In this document: in pieces, positions 1 to 8,049 of the stretch
How positions within the stretch are numbered: the stretch's first letter is position 1
Layout of the letters: the number at the start of each line of letters is the position of its first letter
Assembly (NCBI GenBank): GCA_963705635.1
Contig: CAVPKH010000004.1
Location: 1,162,686 to 1,226,685, forward strand
DNA length: 64,000 bases
Source of the DNA: VRUE01 sp963705635
GTDB lineage: Bacteria > Actinomycetota > Thermoleophilia > Solirubrobacterales > 70-9
Direction of reading: 5' to 3'
Notes under the pieces: model-generated
The model's input: only the letters and a program-made list of their open reading frames with translations
Database searches by the model: none
Told to the model about the DNA's origin: nothing
Program-made: the position numbers and the translations under genes

Positions 1-380
1 GGCTCGACCTTGCGCAAACCGCAGCAGGAGTCGGGATCGCTCTTCCACAGCTCGTCGCCGTGCTGAGCGGCCTGCTCCTCGAGCGTGAGGTTGTGGAAAC
101 GGTCGAACTCGACCCCGAGCGCCTCGGCGAGGCGGTCGCGGGTCTCGTAGGTCTCCGGGAAGAGGACGTCGGTGTCGAGGTAGAAGAAGCGTGCCTCGGG
201 GTTGATCTGGCTGGCCAGGTGGGCGGTCACCGAGCTCGTTTTCTGGAACGAGCAGGCGATGTAGTGGCTCTCGCCAAAAGTCTCGAACATCCAGGCGACC
301 GCGTCCTGGGCGCTGCGGCCCTCGAGGTCGGCGGCAACCGCCTCGGCGTCGATCTCGGGAGCTACGGCGACTGGGTTCAT
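1..380 (-). CDS. cysH: Phosphoadenylyl/adenylyl-sulfate reductase, 3' end cut by window edge
   Basis: Cytoplasmic reductase of assimilatory sulfate reduction, turning activated sulfate (APS or PAPS) into sulfite. The visible 126 residues begin MNPVAVAPEIDAEAV. They contain the nucleotide-binding stretch CSFQKTSSV (about residue 43) and LDTDVLFPETY (about 68). The paired cysteines of CCGLRKVEP (about 119) are the first half of the four-cysteine [4Fe-4S] signature of APS-type reductases; the second pair lies beyond the window. The ATG overlaps the stop of the upstream sulfite reductase gene in an ATGA, so the two are translationally coupled and supply consecutive steps. Substrate preference (APS over PAPS) is inferred from the CC motif only. 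Confidence 0.9.
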   Translation of the reverse strand, partial: MNPVAVAPEIDAEAVAADLEGRSAQDAVAWMFETFGESHYIACSFQKTSSVTAHLASQINPEARFFYLDTDVLFPETYETRDRLAEALGVEFDRFHNLTLEEQAAQHGDELWKSDPDSCCGLRKVE

Positions 381-2212
381 ATCGCGCACTCGCCCTCGCC
401 CCTCTCGACCTTGTAGGGGCTGGATCGGTTCCAGTCGATGAACTGCTGCATCGTCTCGAGGCTGAACTCGGCCGGCATCGTCAGCTCCTTGACCTCCGCT
501 TCGAAGCGAGCGGCGCCGATCCGCTCGGCGAAGGCGTTGAACTCCTCGTCGTCGCCGGAGCGCTCGGCCTCGTAGAGGCGCACCCAGCGCTCGACCGCCT
601 CGGGGACGCGCTTGGCCGGCAGCCGTGACTTCAGCCGCGTGCCGAAGATCACCTCGCCGCCCTCGTAATTGCCGCCGATGTGGGGGATGTAGGCCGGGAT
701 CTGGCGCGCGCCGACCTTCAGCGAAGCGCCGTAGAAGCCGATGTTGGCGATGTGATGCTGGCTACAGCCATTCGGGCAGCCGCTCATCTTGACGTGGATC
801 TTGCGGGTCAGCTCGTCGGAGATCTCCATCGCCTGCAGCCGCTCCTTGATCGCGCGGTTGAGGCCCATCGAGCTGGTGATGCCCATCTTGCAGCTGTCGG
901 TGCCGGGGCAGCTGACCACGTCGGTGATCTCGTCGGCGCCAGCCTCGTCGAGGCCGAGCTCGCCGAGCTTCTGCCAGACGTCGTAGAGCGCCTCGTCGCG
1001 GACCCAGCGCAGGACCAGGTTCTGCTGCACGGTGCTGCGGGCGTAGCCGCCGGTGAAGTCGCGCATGATCGTGGCCAGGCCGCGGAACTGCTCCGGGGTC
1101 AGGTCGCCGCGCTCGATCTTCACCTCGACGGAGGAGAAGCCCTCCTGGCGCTGCGCCTGGACGTTGCCCTGGACGAAGCGCTCGAACTCGGTGCGGTCGC
1201 CGTTGGGCGAGGCCGGCTGCGGTGGCGCCTTGGGGGCGTTCGCCTCCTCGTCATCGTCGAAGCGCAGCCGCTCGACGTCGAAGTCCCGCTCGTTGGCCCA
1301 GTCGCCCTCGAGCTCGGCGTCGACCAGCTCGCGGAAGGCATCGATGCCGATCTTGTCGATCAGGACCTTGATCCGGGCGCGAGCGCGGTTGGCCCGCAGC
1401 CACTCCTGGCGATCGAAGATGCGCAGCACCGCCTCGGAGACCTTGAGGTAGTCGCCGTTGTCGGCCTCGACGAAGTCGTAGAGGGTGGGGGCGACGCGGG
1501 CCATGATCGAGGTGCCGCCGCCGACCCGGATCTCGAAGCCCTTGACGCCGTCGCGTTCGCGCGAGAGGAAGGCGACGTCGTGGATGCCGGTGATCGCGCG
1601 GTCCTCGTCGGAGCCGCTGAAGGCGGTCTTGATCTTGCGCGGCATCAGCTGCGTCGTCGGGTGACGGACGAAGTAGCGGGCGTAGGCGCCGGCGTAAGGG
1701 GTCGGATCGAAGATCTCGTCGGCGGCAACGCCGGCCCAGGGGTCGCCGGTGACGTTGCGCACCGTGTTGCCGCAACCCTCGCGCGAGGAGAGGTCGGCCG
1801 CGGAGATCTCGCGCAGCAGCGACTCCATGTCGCGCAGCGGGATGTGGTGGATCTGGATGTTCTGCCGCGTGGTGATGTGGCCCTTGTTCAGCGGCGCCCA
1901 CTTTTCCACCACGCTGGCGAAGGCCTCCATCTGCTGCGGGGTGACGCCGCCGAAGGGAAGCTTGACCCGGACCATCTGCACGTCGGGCTGGCGCTGGCCG
2001 TAGACGCCCTGCTTGAGGCGGAAGCCGATGAACTCGTCCTCGGGGATCTTGCCGGCGAGGAAGGTCTCGGCTTCGTTGTCGAAGTCGTCGAACTCGCGCT
2101 CGATGATCGGGATGATGTGGCCGGGCACGTTCCGGTAGGTCTCCGGGTTCTCCAGAGTGCCGGTGCGGCCCTTGCCGCGCTGCTCCTTCTCCTGATCGAC
2201 TGCGACCTCCAC
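377..2212 (-). CDS. Ferredoxin-type sulfite (nitrite) reductase
   Basis: A 611-residue siroheme/[4Fe-4S] reductase that would reduce sulfite to sulfide with six electrons. The cluster and siroheme ligands are Cys435-x5-Cys441 (CPGTDSCKMG) and Cys479-x3-Cys483 (SGCPNGCSQHH). The two ferredoxin-like half domains of the family are at about 65-135 and 350-415, and the length is normal. The same fold serves assimilatory nitrite reductase, but the cysH overlap and the upstream rhodanese favour sulfite. The GTG start is the first in-frame start after the rhodanese stop. It forms an operon with both neighbours. Confidence 0.9.
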   Translation of the reverse strand: MEVAVDQEKEQRGKGRTGTLENPETYRNVPGHIIPIIEREFDDFDNEAETFLAGKIPEDEFIGFRLKQGVYGQRQPDVQMVRVKLPFGGVTPQQMEAFASVVEKWAPLNKGHITTRQNIQIHHIPLRDMESLLREISAADLSSREGCGNTVRNVTGDPWAGVAADEIFDPTPYAGAYARYFVRHPTTQLMPRKIKTAFSGSDEDRAITGIHDVAFLSRERDGVKGFEIRVGGGTSIMARVAPTLYDFVEADNGDYLKVSEAVLRIFDRQEWLRANRARARIKVLIDKIGIDAFRELVDAELEGDWANERDFDVERLRFDDDEEANAPKAPPQPASPNGDRTEFERFVQGNVQAQRQEGFSSVEVKIERGDLTPEQFRGLATIMRDFTGGYARSTVQQNLVLRWVRDEALYDVWQKLGELGLDEAGADEITDVVSCPGTDSCKMGITSSMGLNRAIKERLQAMEISDELTRKIHVKMSGCPNGCSQHHIANIGFYGASLKVGARQIPAYIPHIGGNYEGGEVIFGTRLKSRLPAKRVPEAVERWVRLYEAERSGDDEEFNAFAERIGAARFEAEVKELTMPAEFSLETMQQFIDWNRSSPYKVERGEGECAI

Positions 2213-2251
2213 GCCAGGGAAAATAGCAAAACCTGACAGGGATTAGGGTAT

Positions 2252-2650
2252 TTAAGTCTGGGTCAGCTCTGGAGGCAGTCTTTTGCGGGCGTGGAGGATC
2301 GACGCGGCCTCGCCCGACTCGGCGACTTGGCCGCCCTCCGGCGCCAGCGGCAACCCTGCCTCAGCCCAGCCAACGATCCCCTCGCTCAACTTCTTGGCGT
2401 CATAGCCCTCAGCGACCAGAGCTTCGGTAGCCATAGTCGAGCGATTGCCGCCTCGGCAATAAAAGACGACAGGCCGACCCTTGTCGATCTCATCGGTCCG
2501 ATCCGCGAGCTCAGCCAGGGGCAAATGAGCAGCCCCCTCGATCCGCCCCAGCTCCCACTCATGATCGGCGCGCACATCAACCAGCTGCGCCCCATCCTCA
2601 ACAAGCTTCTGAGCTTGCTCGCGCGAAACCTCAGGTATCTCTTGGCTCAT
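2252..2650 (-). CDS. Single-domain rhodanese-like sulfurtransferase
   Basis: A 132-residue cytoplasmic protein with one rhodanese domain (about 8-108). The active-site loop is CRGGNRS with the persulfide-carrying Cys65. It probably carries sulfane sulfur next to sulfite reductase and CysH, being the first gene of that run. The ATG of MSQEIPEVSREQ is chosen because a longer reading starting 19 codons upstream would begin inside the palindrome at 2677-2758. The tail after residue 110 (HARKRLPPELTQT) is outside the domain. Natural sulfur acceptor unknown. Confidence 0.88.
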   Translation of the reverse strand: MSQEIPEVSREQAQKLVEDGAQLVDVRADHEWELGRIEGAAHLPLAELADRTDEIDKGRPVVFYCRGGNRSTMATEALVAEGYDAKKLSEGIVGWAEAGLPLAPEGGQVAESGEAASILHARKRLPPELTQT

Positions 2651-2676
2651 GGAACGGAATCTAGCCAACGCATCGA

Positions 2677-2758
2677 GGAAGGGGCAAGGTGCCCCCTCCC
2701 AAAACACTCAAGCGCGGCTCCTGCCGCGCGTTTTGGGAGGGGGCACCTTGCCCCTTCC
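2677..2758. repeat. Palindromic element A1: 29-bp perfect inverted repeat with the family-A core loop
   Basis: Arms 2677-2705 and 2730-2758 are exact reverse complements. The 24-nt loop (2706-2729) starts ACTCAA and then forms its own 7-bp hairpin, GCGCGGC around a TCCT loop. The same 24 nt form the loop of the element at 15846-15923, whose arms are different in sequence. It sits between the stop of the dodecin gene and the start of the rhodanese gene, both on the minus strand. It could end dodecin transcription, but there is no T-run. Confidence 0.9.
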
Positions 2759-2767
2759 CGACGATCC

Positions 2768-2977
2768 CTAATCGATATCCGTGCCCTCGATCAGGAAAGC
2801 GACCCGCACGTGAGCGCGATACTCATCCAGATTCTCGCCCCGGATGCCGGTCGAGACGATGTCGACGGCGCGGATGTTGCGCAGGGTGCCCTGCGCCTGG
2901 CTCAACGCCTGCCTCGCCGCGTCGTCGGTGGACGTTTTCGAGCTGCCCACCAGCTCAATGATCTTCACGACAGCCAT
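2768..2977 (-). CDS. Dodecin-family flavin-binding protein
   Basis: A 69-residue protein (MAVVKIIELVGSSKTSTDDA...) with the full dodecin layout: a short beta strand, one helix rich in A/Q (residues 17-32), and two strands ending in FLIEGTD. Dodecins form hollow dodecamers that store riboflavin or FMN. The ATG is supported by a strong Shine-Dalgarno (AGGAGGAGAG) just upstream. The upstream small gene overlaps it by 13 nt, suggesting translational coupling. Flavin type cannot be read from sequence. Confidence 0.9.
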   Translation of the reverse strand: MAVVKIIELVGSSKTSTDDAARQALSQAQGTLRNIRAVDIVSTGIRGENLDEYRAHVRVAFLIEGTDID

Positions 2978-3162
2978 CTCTCTCCTCCTTCTGAGTCCTC
3001 GACAGTGCCCTTCGCGCTTACCCCTTCCAGCAGCGCGGCACGCTGCCAGGGGCCAATCGCCTCCCCCTCCTCGCCGCCAGGCGCGGGCGCCATCTCGGCG
3101 CCAAACCGCTCGACCGCTGCCGCGATCGCCGCTGCCTCGTCTTCGCTGGGGCTCCGAGCCAT
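2965..3162 (-). CDS. Small acyl-CoA carboxylase epsilon-like protein
   Basis: A 65-residue protein (MARSPSEDEAAAIAAAVERF...) with an N-terminal amphipathic helix and a central PWQRAALLEG segment. This arrangement resembles actinobacterial carboxylase epsilon subunits and related short proteins that end in a W-x-RAA-LEG motif. No carboxylase alpha or beta gene is nearby, so the assignment is by pattern only. It overlaps the downstream dodecin start by 13 nt and probably shares its transcript. Confidence 0.55.
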   Translation of the reverse strand: MARSPSEDEAAAIAAAVERFGAEMAPAPGGEEGEAIGPWQRAALLEGVSAKGTVEDSEGGERWLS

Positions 3163-3522
3163 GCCCGAAGCCTAGTTCAAGCCCAGCGCAGCGCAAACGG
3201 TCCGGGTCGGCGAGGGAGGCGCCGAGCCCGGACCAATGTTTGCTGGGTGCCGCCGGAAGGGGAGCCGGCGGCGGGGGGGGATTGCCGGCAGGGATCCGGC
3301 AGGACTGCGGCATCGATCGGCCTCCCACATAAAAACATAGCCCTACGCAAAAATCAAGCTCGAGGCCCTTCCGCCGTGTTAAGAAGCACCGCTAAAGGGT
3401 TCTTGTTCCTTTATTTCATGGGAAAAATACTTAACCAATGATGGGGAACGCTTGCGTTCCGAAAGAACGGGACGTACCATCCTTGGGTTCCAGGAGTCCC
3501 AACCAACCACGGAGGTAGCAAG
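3163..3522. other. 360-nt divergent intergenic region with stacked hairpins and a palindromic site
   Basis: No gene is visible. Its first half is GC-rich with three hairpins in a row: 3199-3234 (14 bp with one bulge), 3249-3272 (GCCGCCGG stem, 8-nt loop) and 3283-3301 (TGCCGG stem). The second half, from about 3330, is AT-rich and must carry the promoter of the rightward double-TetR gene. It contains the perfect palindrome at 3445-3460. Confidence 0.7.
3445..3460. promoter_or_regulatory. Candidate operator: 7-bp perfect dyad upstream of the double-TetR gene
   Basis: GGAACGC, two bases, GCGTTCC: a perfect palindrome 63 nt upstream of the ATG. TetR proteins commonly repress their own genes through such dyads. 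A weaker dyad (TTGGG...CCCAA) follows at about 3483-3502. Confidence 0.45.
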
Positions 3523-4833
3523 ATGGCCGACTACCGCGCGGCCGAGATAGTCCGAACGCCGTGGGGGGACGCTGAAACGCTGCGCGAGCGCAAGCTGCGG
3601 CCGGGCCGGCGGCTGCCGGCAGAAGAGGTGGCGCGGAACCAGCGGGAGCGACTCTTTGCGGCGCTGGTTGCCGTGGTCGCCGAGAAGGGCTACGAGGCGA
3701 CTCGCGTGGCCGATCTGCTCGAGCTCTCGGGCGTGTCGCGCAGCGCCTTCTACGAGCACTTCAGCGACAAGCAAGCCTGCCTCTTGGCGGCGGTCAACGC
3801 CTTCGTCGGCCCGACGATCGGCGCGATCGGCGCGGCCAATGGCAATCCCACCGGCGAGCAGCGGGCGCGGGCCGCGCTTACCGCCCTGGTCCAGCAGATC
3901 GTCAGCCAGCCGGCGGCCTCGCGGCTGTGCTTCGTCGAGATCTTCGCCGCGGGGCCCGAGGCCGTCGAAGAGATCGACCGGGCAACCGATGCCTGTCAGG
4001 GCTTCGTCTCGGCCACGCTCGACGAGACGCCCGGACACGAGCAGATGCCGCCCGAGGTCGTGCGGGCGATGATCGGCGGGCTGCGCAAGGTGATCCACAC
4101 GCGCCTCTACCGCGGCGAGGAGGCGGAGCTGCCCGAGCTGATCCCGCAGATGTGGGACTGGGTGATGTCGTATCTGCCGCCGCCGCAGCCGCTGCGCCGG
4201 CCGCGCAGCCGGCCACCGCAGAGCGCGGCGCGCTCGGACGGTTACGACCCGGCGGAGCGCATCCTGCGCGCCCTCGCCTCGGTCGTCGCCGAGAAGGGCT
4301 ACCCGGCGATGACGGTCGGCGACATCGCCGCCCGCGCCTCGATCTCCCTCTCCACCTTCTACGCGAACTTCGCCGACAGGGAGGAGGCGATGCTGGCCGC
4401 GGTCGACAGCGGCTCCGCCCAGATGCTGGCGACGACGCTGCCGGCTTTCCGCCGCGCCCCCGACTGGCCGCACGCGGTGCGCGGCGCCTTCGGCTCGATG
4501 TTCGCCTTCTGCGCGGCGGAGCGGGAGTACACGACGCTGGGCGCGGTCGACGTCTACGCGGCGGGAAAGCGGGCGCTGGCGCAGCGCGATCAGGTGATGA
4601 CGGGAATGGAGGCGCTGCTGATTCCCGGCTACGAACGCAAGCCCGACGCCAGCCCGATCGCCGCCGAGGCGATCGGCGGCGCGATCTACTCGATGATCTA
4701 CGACCAGGTCAAACGCGGCGGCCCCGAGAGCATGCAGGAGATCGCCCCGCTTGCCGCCTACGTCACCCTCGCCCCCTTCCTCGGCGCCGAGGAAGCCTGC
4801 GCCGTGGCCAACGGCGACGGCCGTGGCCGCTAG
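3523..4833 (+). CDS. Tandem two-module TetR-family regulator
   Basis: A 436-residue protein made of two complete TetR units in one chain. The first DNA-binding domain spans about 38-90 (AEKGYEATRVADLLELSGVS, then RSAFYEHFSDK). The second spans about 243-295 (VVAEKGYPAMTVGDIAARAS, then STFYANFADRE). Each is followed by its own helical ligand domain, with a proline/arginine linker at about 219-240. Ordinary TetR proteins are about 200 residues with one HTH. The gene converges on the RTX gene with no base between the stop codons. Ligand and targets unknown. Confidence 0.88.
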   Translation: MADYRAAEIVRTPWGDAETLRERKLRPGRRLPAEEVARNQRERLFAALVAVVAEKGYEATRVADLLELSGVSRSAFYEHFSDKQACLLAAVNAFVGPTIGAIGAANGNPTGEQRARAALTALVQQIVSQPAASRLCFVEIFAAGPEAVEEIDRATDACQGFVSATLDETPGHEQMPPEVVRAMIGGLRKVIHTRLYRGEEAELPELIPQMWDWVMSYLPPPQPLRRPRSRPPQSAARSDGYDPAERILRALASVVAEKGYPAMTVGDIAARASISLSTFYANFADREEAMLAAVDSGSAQMLATTLPAFRRAPDWPHAVRGAFGSMFAFCAAEREYTTLGAVDVYAAGKRALAQRDQVMTGMEALLIPGYERKPDASPIAAEAIGGAIYSMIYDQVKRGGPESMQEIAPLAAYVTLAPFLGAEEACAVANGDGRGR

Positions 4834-6570
4834 CTAGCGCCTTTCGCCGCGAGCCGCGTTGCCGAGGCCGTCCACGGGGTGGCCGTGTTTGGCGATGCTG
4901 CAGAGGTCGGGGGCCGGGTCGAAGGAATCGGTGAGCGCGCGGCCGGCGGGGCGCCCGTGGATCGGCTTGCCCGGCTTCGCGGCCCTGCCGCGGCCGCACT
5001 GGACCGATTCGTCGCGGACGCCGTCGCGAGCGTCGATCACGTCGTCACCGCCTTCCCCGTAGAAGCGGTCGACGCCGGGCTGGCCCAGCATCGCGTTGGG
5101 GCCGCCGTCGCCGACGAGGATGTCGTTGTCGAAGGAGCCCTCCATGTCCTCGTCGGTCGGTGAGAGGTGGACCTTGTGGCAGCCGCGAACCGCGTCGATC
5201 CAGGCTGAGTGAGCCGGGAAGGAGATGTGGAGGACGCCCGGATGGGCCGGCGTCTCGGCGAAGGAGGCATCGTCGCGACCGGGGCCACCGACGATGGCGC
5301 CGCCGGCGCAACCGCCTCCCGCGGCGAGAAGATCGCCGTCGGGGCCGCCGTAGAGGAAAGTGGGGCCGGGCCTGCTGCCGATCAGCCCGTCAGCTCCGGC
5401 GCCGCCGTAGAGACGGTCGCTGCCGTAGCCGCCCTCGATCAGGTCGTCCTCGGCGCCACCGCGAATCGTGTCGTTGCCGAGCCCGCCGGCGATGCGAACG
5501 TTCTGGGCCGCCGCAAGCGAGCCTTCGACCAGCAAGCTGTCGCGGCCGGGCCCGAGATCCGCCATGAACCAGCGGGGCGGCCCGCCGCTGGGGCAGCTCA
5601 CCTGCACAGCGCTGAGCCGGTAGCAACCCGGCCCGATCGCGATGCCCTTGGCGGCGCTGATGCCGAAGGTCGACCTGGCCTCGTCGAAGGCCACCGTGAA
5701 GTGATCCGGCCCGCCGCCGCCGACGAGCTCGAGCCCGCCGCCTCCGCCGGGGGTCGGGTCGAGTTCGACGTAGGCAGAGGCGTCGAGCTTGCCTTCCGGC
5801 CCGCATGAGCTGGTGCGGCCTTTGGCCCCGTTGCAGCGATCGTTCCCCTGTCCGCCGACCAGTTCGTCCTCGCCGCCGCCGCCGCGGATGACGTCCTTGC
5901 CGGCACCGCCATCGATGGCGTTGTTGAGGAGGTTGCCGATCAGGACGTCGTCAAAGGCCGAGCCTTCGAGGCTCTCGAAGCGGAAGAGGCGGTCGTGACC
6001 GTCGCCCCGGGACCGGTGGGCGGCGAGCGAAGCGTGCACGCCGCCGTTGCGGCCGGAGCCGACGTCGGTGGCGAAGGAGGCGATGTCGCCGTAGCCAGGC
6101 CCTCCGTCCATGCGGTCGTAGCCGTAGTCGCCGTGGACCAGGTCGAAGTTGCCGGGGCCGCCGCTGAGGGTGTCGATGCCAAGGCTGCCGGCGACCTCGT
6201 CGGCGTTGCCGGCCCCGCCAAGCAGCTTGTCGTCGCCGAGGTCGCCGACCACCTGGTCGGCGCTGCCGGCGCCGCCGTCGACGATGTCGTTGCCGCGCCC
6301 ACCGTGGATCAGGTCCACCCCCGGCCCGCCGCAGAGCAAGTCGTTGCCGAGGCTGCCGGTGATGATGTCATCGCCGCCGCCGCCCCAGATCACGTCGCGC
6401 CCCGGCGTCCCCTGCAGGGTGTCGTGGCCGTCCGTACCGACGATCTTCGCCCGCCGCCCATGGCAGCGCGCGTCTTCTTCTTCGGCTTGGGGCGCGCCGA
6501 CGCCAACGCTGACCGCGAACACCGCGAGCAACGCCAAGCCGGGTGCGACCCCCCTGGCGGGTCGTCTCAT
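4834..6570 (-). CDS. Secreted RTX-repeat calcium-binding protein
   Basis: A 578-residue exported protein. A signal peptide is visible (MRRPARGVAPGLALLAVFAV, cleavage near residue 30). Three blocks of GGxGxDxL-type nonapeptides follow, at about 45-150, 215-245 and 365-400; these fold into calcium-loaded beta rolls outside the cell. Between the blocks lie non-repeat segments with Cys pairs. No catalytic domain is recognised and no type I secretion genes are nearby, so Sec export is the likely route. Role unknown; adhesion or a surface matrix is a guess. Confidence 0.85.
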   Translation of the reverse strand: MRRPARGVAPGLALLAVFAVSVGVGAPQAEEEDARCHGRRAKIVGTDGHDTLQGTPGRDVIWGGGGDDIITGSLGNDLLCGGPGVDLIHGGRGNDIVDGGAGSADQVVGDLGDDKLLGGAGNADEVAGSLGIDTLSGGPGNFDLVHGDYGYDRMDGGPGYGDIASFATDVGSGRNGGVHASLAAHRSRGDGHDRLFRFESLEGSAFDDVLIGNLLNNAIDGGAGKDVIRGGGGEDELVGGQGNDRCNGAKGRTSSCGPEGKLDASAYVELDPTPGGGGGLELVGGGGPDHFTVAFDEARSTFGISAAKGIAIGPGCYRLSAVQVSCPSGGPPRWFMADLGPGRDSLLVEGSLAAAQNVRIAGGLGNDTIRGGAEDDLIEGGYGSDRLYGGAGADGLIGSRPGPTFLYGGPDGDLLAAGGGCAGGAIVGGPGRDDASFAETPAHPGVLHISFPAHSAWIDAVRGCHKVHLSPTDEDMEGSFDNDILVGDGGPNAMLGQPGVDRFYGEGGDDVIDARDGVRDESVQCGRGRAAKPGKPIHGRPAGRALTDSFDPAPDLCSIAKHGHPVDGLGNAARGERR

Positions 6571-6606
6571 CTAAGCGGTGATGGTAATCGCCGGCGCGGA
6601 GGGCGC

Positions 6607-8049
6607 CTATTCCAAATTGATCATCACGTGCTTGATCTCGGTGTAGTCCTCGAGCGCGTAGACGGACAGGTCCTTGCCGTAGCCGGACTGCTTGAAGCCG
6701 CCGTGCGGCATCTCGGAGACGAGCGGGATGTGGTCGTTGATCCAGACGCAGCCGAACTCGAGCGCGTTGGCGACCCGCATCGCGCGGCCGACGTCACGGG
6801 TCCAGACCGAGGAGGCGAGCCCGTAGCGGGTGCCGTTGGCCCACTCGATCGCCTTCGCCTCGTCGCTGAAGGGCTGCACCGTGATCACCGGGCCGAAGAT
6901 CTCGTCCTGGATCATCTCGTCGCCCTGCTCGAGGCCGGCGACGACGGCGGGCTCGAGGAAGAAGCCGGGCAGGTCGGGTTGGACGCCGCCGGTGACGACC
7001 TCGGCGTTGCCGGGCTTGCGCTCGAGGAAGCCCTCAACCCGCTCGCGCTGGCGCTGGGAGTTGAGCGGCCCGAGGGTGGTGTCGGCGGACATCGTGTCGC
7101 CGAGAACCAGTCCCTTCGCTTCGCCGGTGAGGCCGCTGACGACGTCGTCGTAGATGCTCTTGGAGGCGAGCACGCGGGTCGCCGCCGTGCAGTCCTGGCC
7201 AGCGTTGTAGTAGCCGGTGCCGGCGATCGTCTCCATCGCCGCCTCCATGTCGGCGTCGTCGAAGATCACCACCGGGGCCTTGCCGCCAAGCTCGAGGTGA
7301 ACGCGCTTCAGCGTGTCGGCGGCCGCCTTGGCGATCCACTTGCCGGTCGGCGGTGAACCGGTCAGGCAGACCATCGCCACGTCGTCGTGGGTGACCAGCT
7401 CGGCGCCGGTCGGATCGCCGTGTCCGCCGATCGCGTTGAGGACGCCGGGTGGCAGCAGCTCGGCGCACCACTGGGCGAAGAGCAGGGTGGTGAGCGGCGT
7501 CGTCTCGGCCGGCTTGAGGACGATCGTGTTGCCGGCGGCGAGCGCCGGGCCGATCTTCCAGATCGCCATCATCAGCGGGTAGTTCCAGGGCGTGATCTGG
7601 CCCACCACGCCAATCGGCTCGCGGCGGACGAAGGAGGTGTGGCCCTCCATGTACTCGCCCGCGGCGCGCCCCTCCATCGTGCGCGCGGCGCCGGCGAAGA
7701 AGCGCAGGTTGTCGGCCATCACCGGGATTTCGTCCTCGATCACGGCGCCGCGCGGCTTGCCGGCGTCGACCGCTTCGAGGTCGGCGATCTGCTCGCCGCG
7801 CTCCTCGATCATCTCGGCCAGGCGCAGCAGCGCCCGCGCCCGTTCGCCGGGCGGGGTCGCCGCCCAGGCGGGGAAGGCGGCCTTGGCCGCGGCGACCGCG
7901 GAGTCGACGTCGGCCTTGGTCGAGAGCGGCGCCTCGGCGATCACCTCGCCGGTGGCCGGATTGACCACGTCCTCCATGCCACCCTCGGCGGGGTCCACCG
8001 CCTTGCCGCCGATGAAGTTCCTCAGCTTCGTCTTTGCCGCGGTCGCCAT
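6607..8049 (-). CDS. NAD-dependent aldehyde dehydrogenase, gamma-aminobutyraldehyde/betaine-aldehyde type
   Basis: A 480-residue aldehyde dehydrogenase of normal length, oxidising an (amino)aldehyde to the acid. Catalytic Glu253 is in LELGGKAP and nucleophile Cys287 in NAGQDCTAATR; the NAD-binding ITPWNYPL and LTGSPPTG segments are intact. Overall wording is closest to gamma-aminobutyraldehyde dehydrogenases, fitting the neighbouring aminotransferase and amine oxidase. Its ATG shares one base with the alanine dehydrogenase stop (TGATG); a GTG one codon upstream is also possible. Substrate is inferred from context. Confidence 0.88.
   Translation of the reverse strand: MATAAKTKLRNFIGGKAVDPAEGGMEDVVNPATGEVIAEAPLSTKADVDSAVAAAKAAFPAWAATPPGERARALLRLAEMIEERGEQIADLEAVDAGKPRGAVIEDEIPVMADNLRFFAGAARTMEGRAAGEYMEGHTSFVRREPIGVVGQITPWNYPLMMAIWKIGPALAAGNTIVLKPAETTPLTTLLFAQWCAELLPPGVLNAIGGHGDPTGAELVTHDDVAMVCLTGSPPTGKWIAKAAADTLKRVHLELGGKAPVVIFDDADMEAAMETIAGTGYYNAGQDCTAATRVLASKSIYDDVVSGLTGEAKGLVLGDTMSADTTLGPLNSQRQRERVEGFLERKPGNAEVVTGGVQPDLPGFFLEPAVVAGLEQGDEMIQDEIFGPVITVQPFSDEAKAIEWANGTRYGLASSVWTRDVGRAMRVANALEFGCVWINDHIPLVSEMPHGGFKQSGYGKDLSVYALEDYTEIKHVMINLE

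Noticed and set aside
680..2236. Long open frame on the plus strand opposite the sulfite reductase gene
   Set aside because: GC-rich codon bias produces long antisense frames throughout this window; this one has only V/A/D/L-rich text and no family motif, while the minus strand encodes a clear enzyme.
2706..2729. ACTCAAG in the family-A loop equals half of the HspR HAIR consensus
   Set aside because: The opposite half CTTGAGT at the required distance is missing and the rest of the loop is taken up by its own hairpin.
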